Shown here: in pieces, positions 62,678-64,000 of the stretch | Layout: the number at the start of each line of letters is the position of its first letter | Numbering within the stretch: position 1 is the stretch's first letter | NCBI GenBank assembly: GCA_030549495.1 | Contig: JAUIRK010001035.1 | Coordinates: 656,001 to 720,000, forward strand | Direction: 5' to 3' | From: Nectonema munidae | Lineage: Eukaryota > Nematomorpha > Nectonematoida > Nectonematidae | DNA: 64,000 bases | The notes under the pieces: generated by a model | Told to the model about the DNA's origin: nothing | Database searches by the model: none | Seen by the model: only the letters and a program-made list of their open reading frames with translations | Position numbers and translations under genes: made by a program

Positions 62678-64000
62678 CAGTGGAGCCCGCTTATTGTCAT
62701 ACCCTCCGTGTATGAATAAATTATGACATAATCCGGGATATTCTAATATCCGGGCTTAGCTATTTTCATGATTATGGTGGTTATAACGATTTAACTGTGC
62801 GTGGTTATACATGTAGGGGCCTACACTAATAAGTGGCAACACGATGGTTAACAATTAAAACAAGTATTTATTACATTTTTCAGACATTATTATCACAATA
62901 TACAAATAAAAGAATAAAAAATTTATTTAGTATCACTTTTTTCATACATTATTTATTAAAATGTACAAATAAAAAATATATACACACGCATTGACAAGTA
63001 GGCCTAAACAATCCATCAGATAAGTTTTTTTTCATTTGAAGCTGTGGATCTGCGAATTGTCTATTTAGATTTAAAAAAAGTTTGTTATGCAGATGTTGCA
63101 ACCGCCGTTTGCAGCTCACTTTCCAGAGTGTAGAAGGTGGTGAGATCGTGGCCGATGGCTTCCAGATAGGCACGCACAGATGACAGGCCATCGAGGGCAA
63201 CATGGGCCTTTGGTGGTGGAGGCAGTTCAGCTGACTCATCGTCACTGTCAGCAGTGGGGCAGACATCTGGCTGGCGTACTGTGTCACAGATGTCGTCATC
63301 TGTCAAGACCCCATGGCACTCAGCCTGGGAATCCACGTCCACGTAGGCCTGGAACTCTTCTGTTGTCATCCCATCTGGTGCTTGGTCCTGGTGGTCTGCA
63401 GTGGGAGCATCTGGAGCAGAGGGGATGCGGAAGCTGGCATGGGCAAAGCAGTTTGCCACACTGGACTGTTTTACATCCTGCCATGCCACTTTCAACATGT
63501 GCATAGCATCCAGGACTGTAAACTTGCGGGCGAAGGTGCTGGCAGAGAACTCAGCTTCACCTGCGTCGATGTATGCAACAATCTTCTGGACCACCTTCTT
63601 CCTGTAGAGTGCCTTCAGGTTTCGGATGATCCACATGGCTGCATGATGGAGGTCGTGTTGGGCGGCAGGAAGAAGAGGCGAATTTGGGGAAGGTCATCTG
63701 CTGCATCCTTGGGGTGAGCCGAGCAGTTGTCGAGGACAAGGGCAATGTGCCGCCCCTGCCTAGCCATGTCACGTTCAAAGTCTCTTAGCCAGTCTCGAAA
63801 CAGGTTGTCAGTCATCCATGCGTTTTTATTGTTCATGTATGGGACTGGAAGCTGGGGGACTCCTCTAAAGCACCTGGCTTGGCACTTTTGCCAACCACCA
63901 GTAGAGGACGCTTGTCACTGCCGTCCATGTTGGCAGTGACGAGGGCGGTGAGACGCTCCTTAACCTTCTTGCTGCCGCTCAGCTTCTGTGCTGCATCTGC
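62678..64000 (-). mobile_element. Tigger/pogo DNA transposon, cut by window end
   Basis: The 3' end CAGTGGAGCCCGCTTATTGTC at 62678 has the Tigger-type terminal sequence and is preceded by TA. Inside, the minus strand codes for the C-terminal half of a pogo/Tigger DDE transposase. The region from about 63080 rightward is near 50% GC, far above its surroundings. The other end lies beyond position 64000. Confidence 0.85.
63085..64000 (-). pseudogene. Tigger-type transposase, partial and disrupted
   Basis: Reading in from the window end: VKERLTALVTANMDGSDKRP (first Asp region), GKSAKP, MNNKNAWMTDNLFRDWLRDF, HIALVLDNCSAHP (second Asp), FFLPPNTTSIMQP, IIRNLKALYRKKVVQKIVAY, and a long acidic C-terminal region (VDVDSQAECHGVLTDDDICD) to 63085. 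The usual PMDQG motif after MQP, carrying the third catalytic Asp, is lost through a small deletion with frame change near 63640. A second frame change lies near 63880. The N-terminal DNA-binding domains are outside the window. Confidence 0.88.

Noticed and set aside
63180-63939. Several plus-strand open frames in the GC-rich end
   Set aside because: Shadows of the minus-strand Tigger transposase, which has the recognisable motifs.
1-64000. LTR retrotransposon, Polinton or endogenous virus
   Set aside because: No paired long terminal repeats and no recognisable gag, integrase, capsid or envelope coding blocks were found.

Overview
This is AT-rich (roughly 28-30% GC) intron-bearing animal DNA, most likely from an arthropod or another invertebrate with a transposon-rich genome. 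The species cannot be fixed from the sequence. It holds two housekeeping genes in divergent orientation. The rest of the window is introns, intergenic spacer and many layers of mobile elements.

Gene 1 (minus strand, 28880 down to about 5854) is the orthologue of CDC16/APC6, a TPR subunit of the anaphase-promoting complex. Six exons join in phase and follow the human protein closely. A weaker seventh exon would give 537 residues. Gene 2 (plus strand, 34667-57867) is NLE1 (Notchless; Rsa4 in yeast), a WD40 ribosome-assembly factor. Twelve in-phase exons encode 480 residues, including one 37-nt exon and one intron that starts with GC instead of GT. About 5.8 kb of AT-rich spacer separates the two start codons and holds a decayed hAT and an OTU-like remnant.

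Layout. 1-3.2 kb: two decayed hAT transposases, the second interrupted by an implausible A/T/G homopolymer block that looks like an assembly fault. 3.8-5.4 kb: small MITEs and a tandem duplication. 5.9-28.9 kb: CDC16. Its large intron 4 contains a MITE, a piggyBac fragment, a Penelope-like element split by a LINE, an old hAT split by a younger hAT (8-bp target duplication visible), and a 2.8-kb hAT with perfect 8-bp target duplication and an almost complete transposase. tRNA-derived SINEs lie in other introns. 34.7-57.9 kb: NLE1. Intron 1 holds a pogo-type element inserted in an older piggyBac remnant. Intron 5 holds a hAT MITE and a piggyBac remnant. Intron 6 holds a 2.06-kb element with CACTG ends that encodes a cysteine-rich protein of unknown function. 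Intron 9 holds a hAT MITE carrying a complete-ended piggyBac, then a further piggyBac tail. 58.6-64 kb: a kelch-repeat remnant, a second decayed copy of the cysteine-rich protein, minisatellites, and a GC-rich Tigger element that runs off the window end.

The two host genes act in separate processes (cell-cycle ubiquitination and 60S ribosome maturation); nothing suggests a functional link beyond adjacency. No CRISPR array, rRNA, intact tRNA gene, LTR retrotransposon or endogenous virus could be supported. The best candidate for something undescribed is the CACTG-ended element with the cysteine-rich protein.
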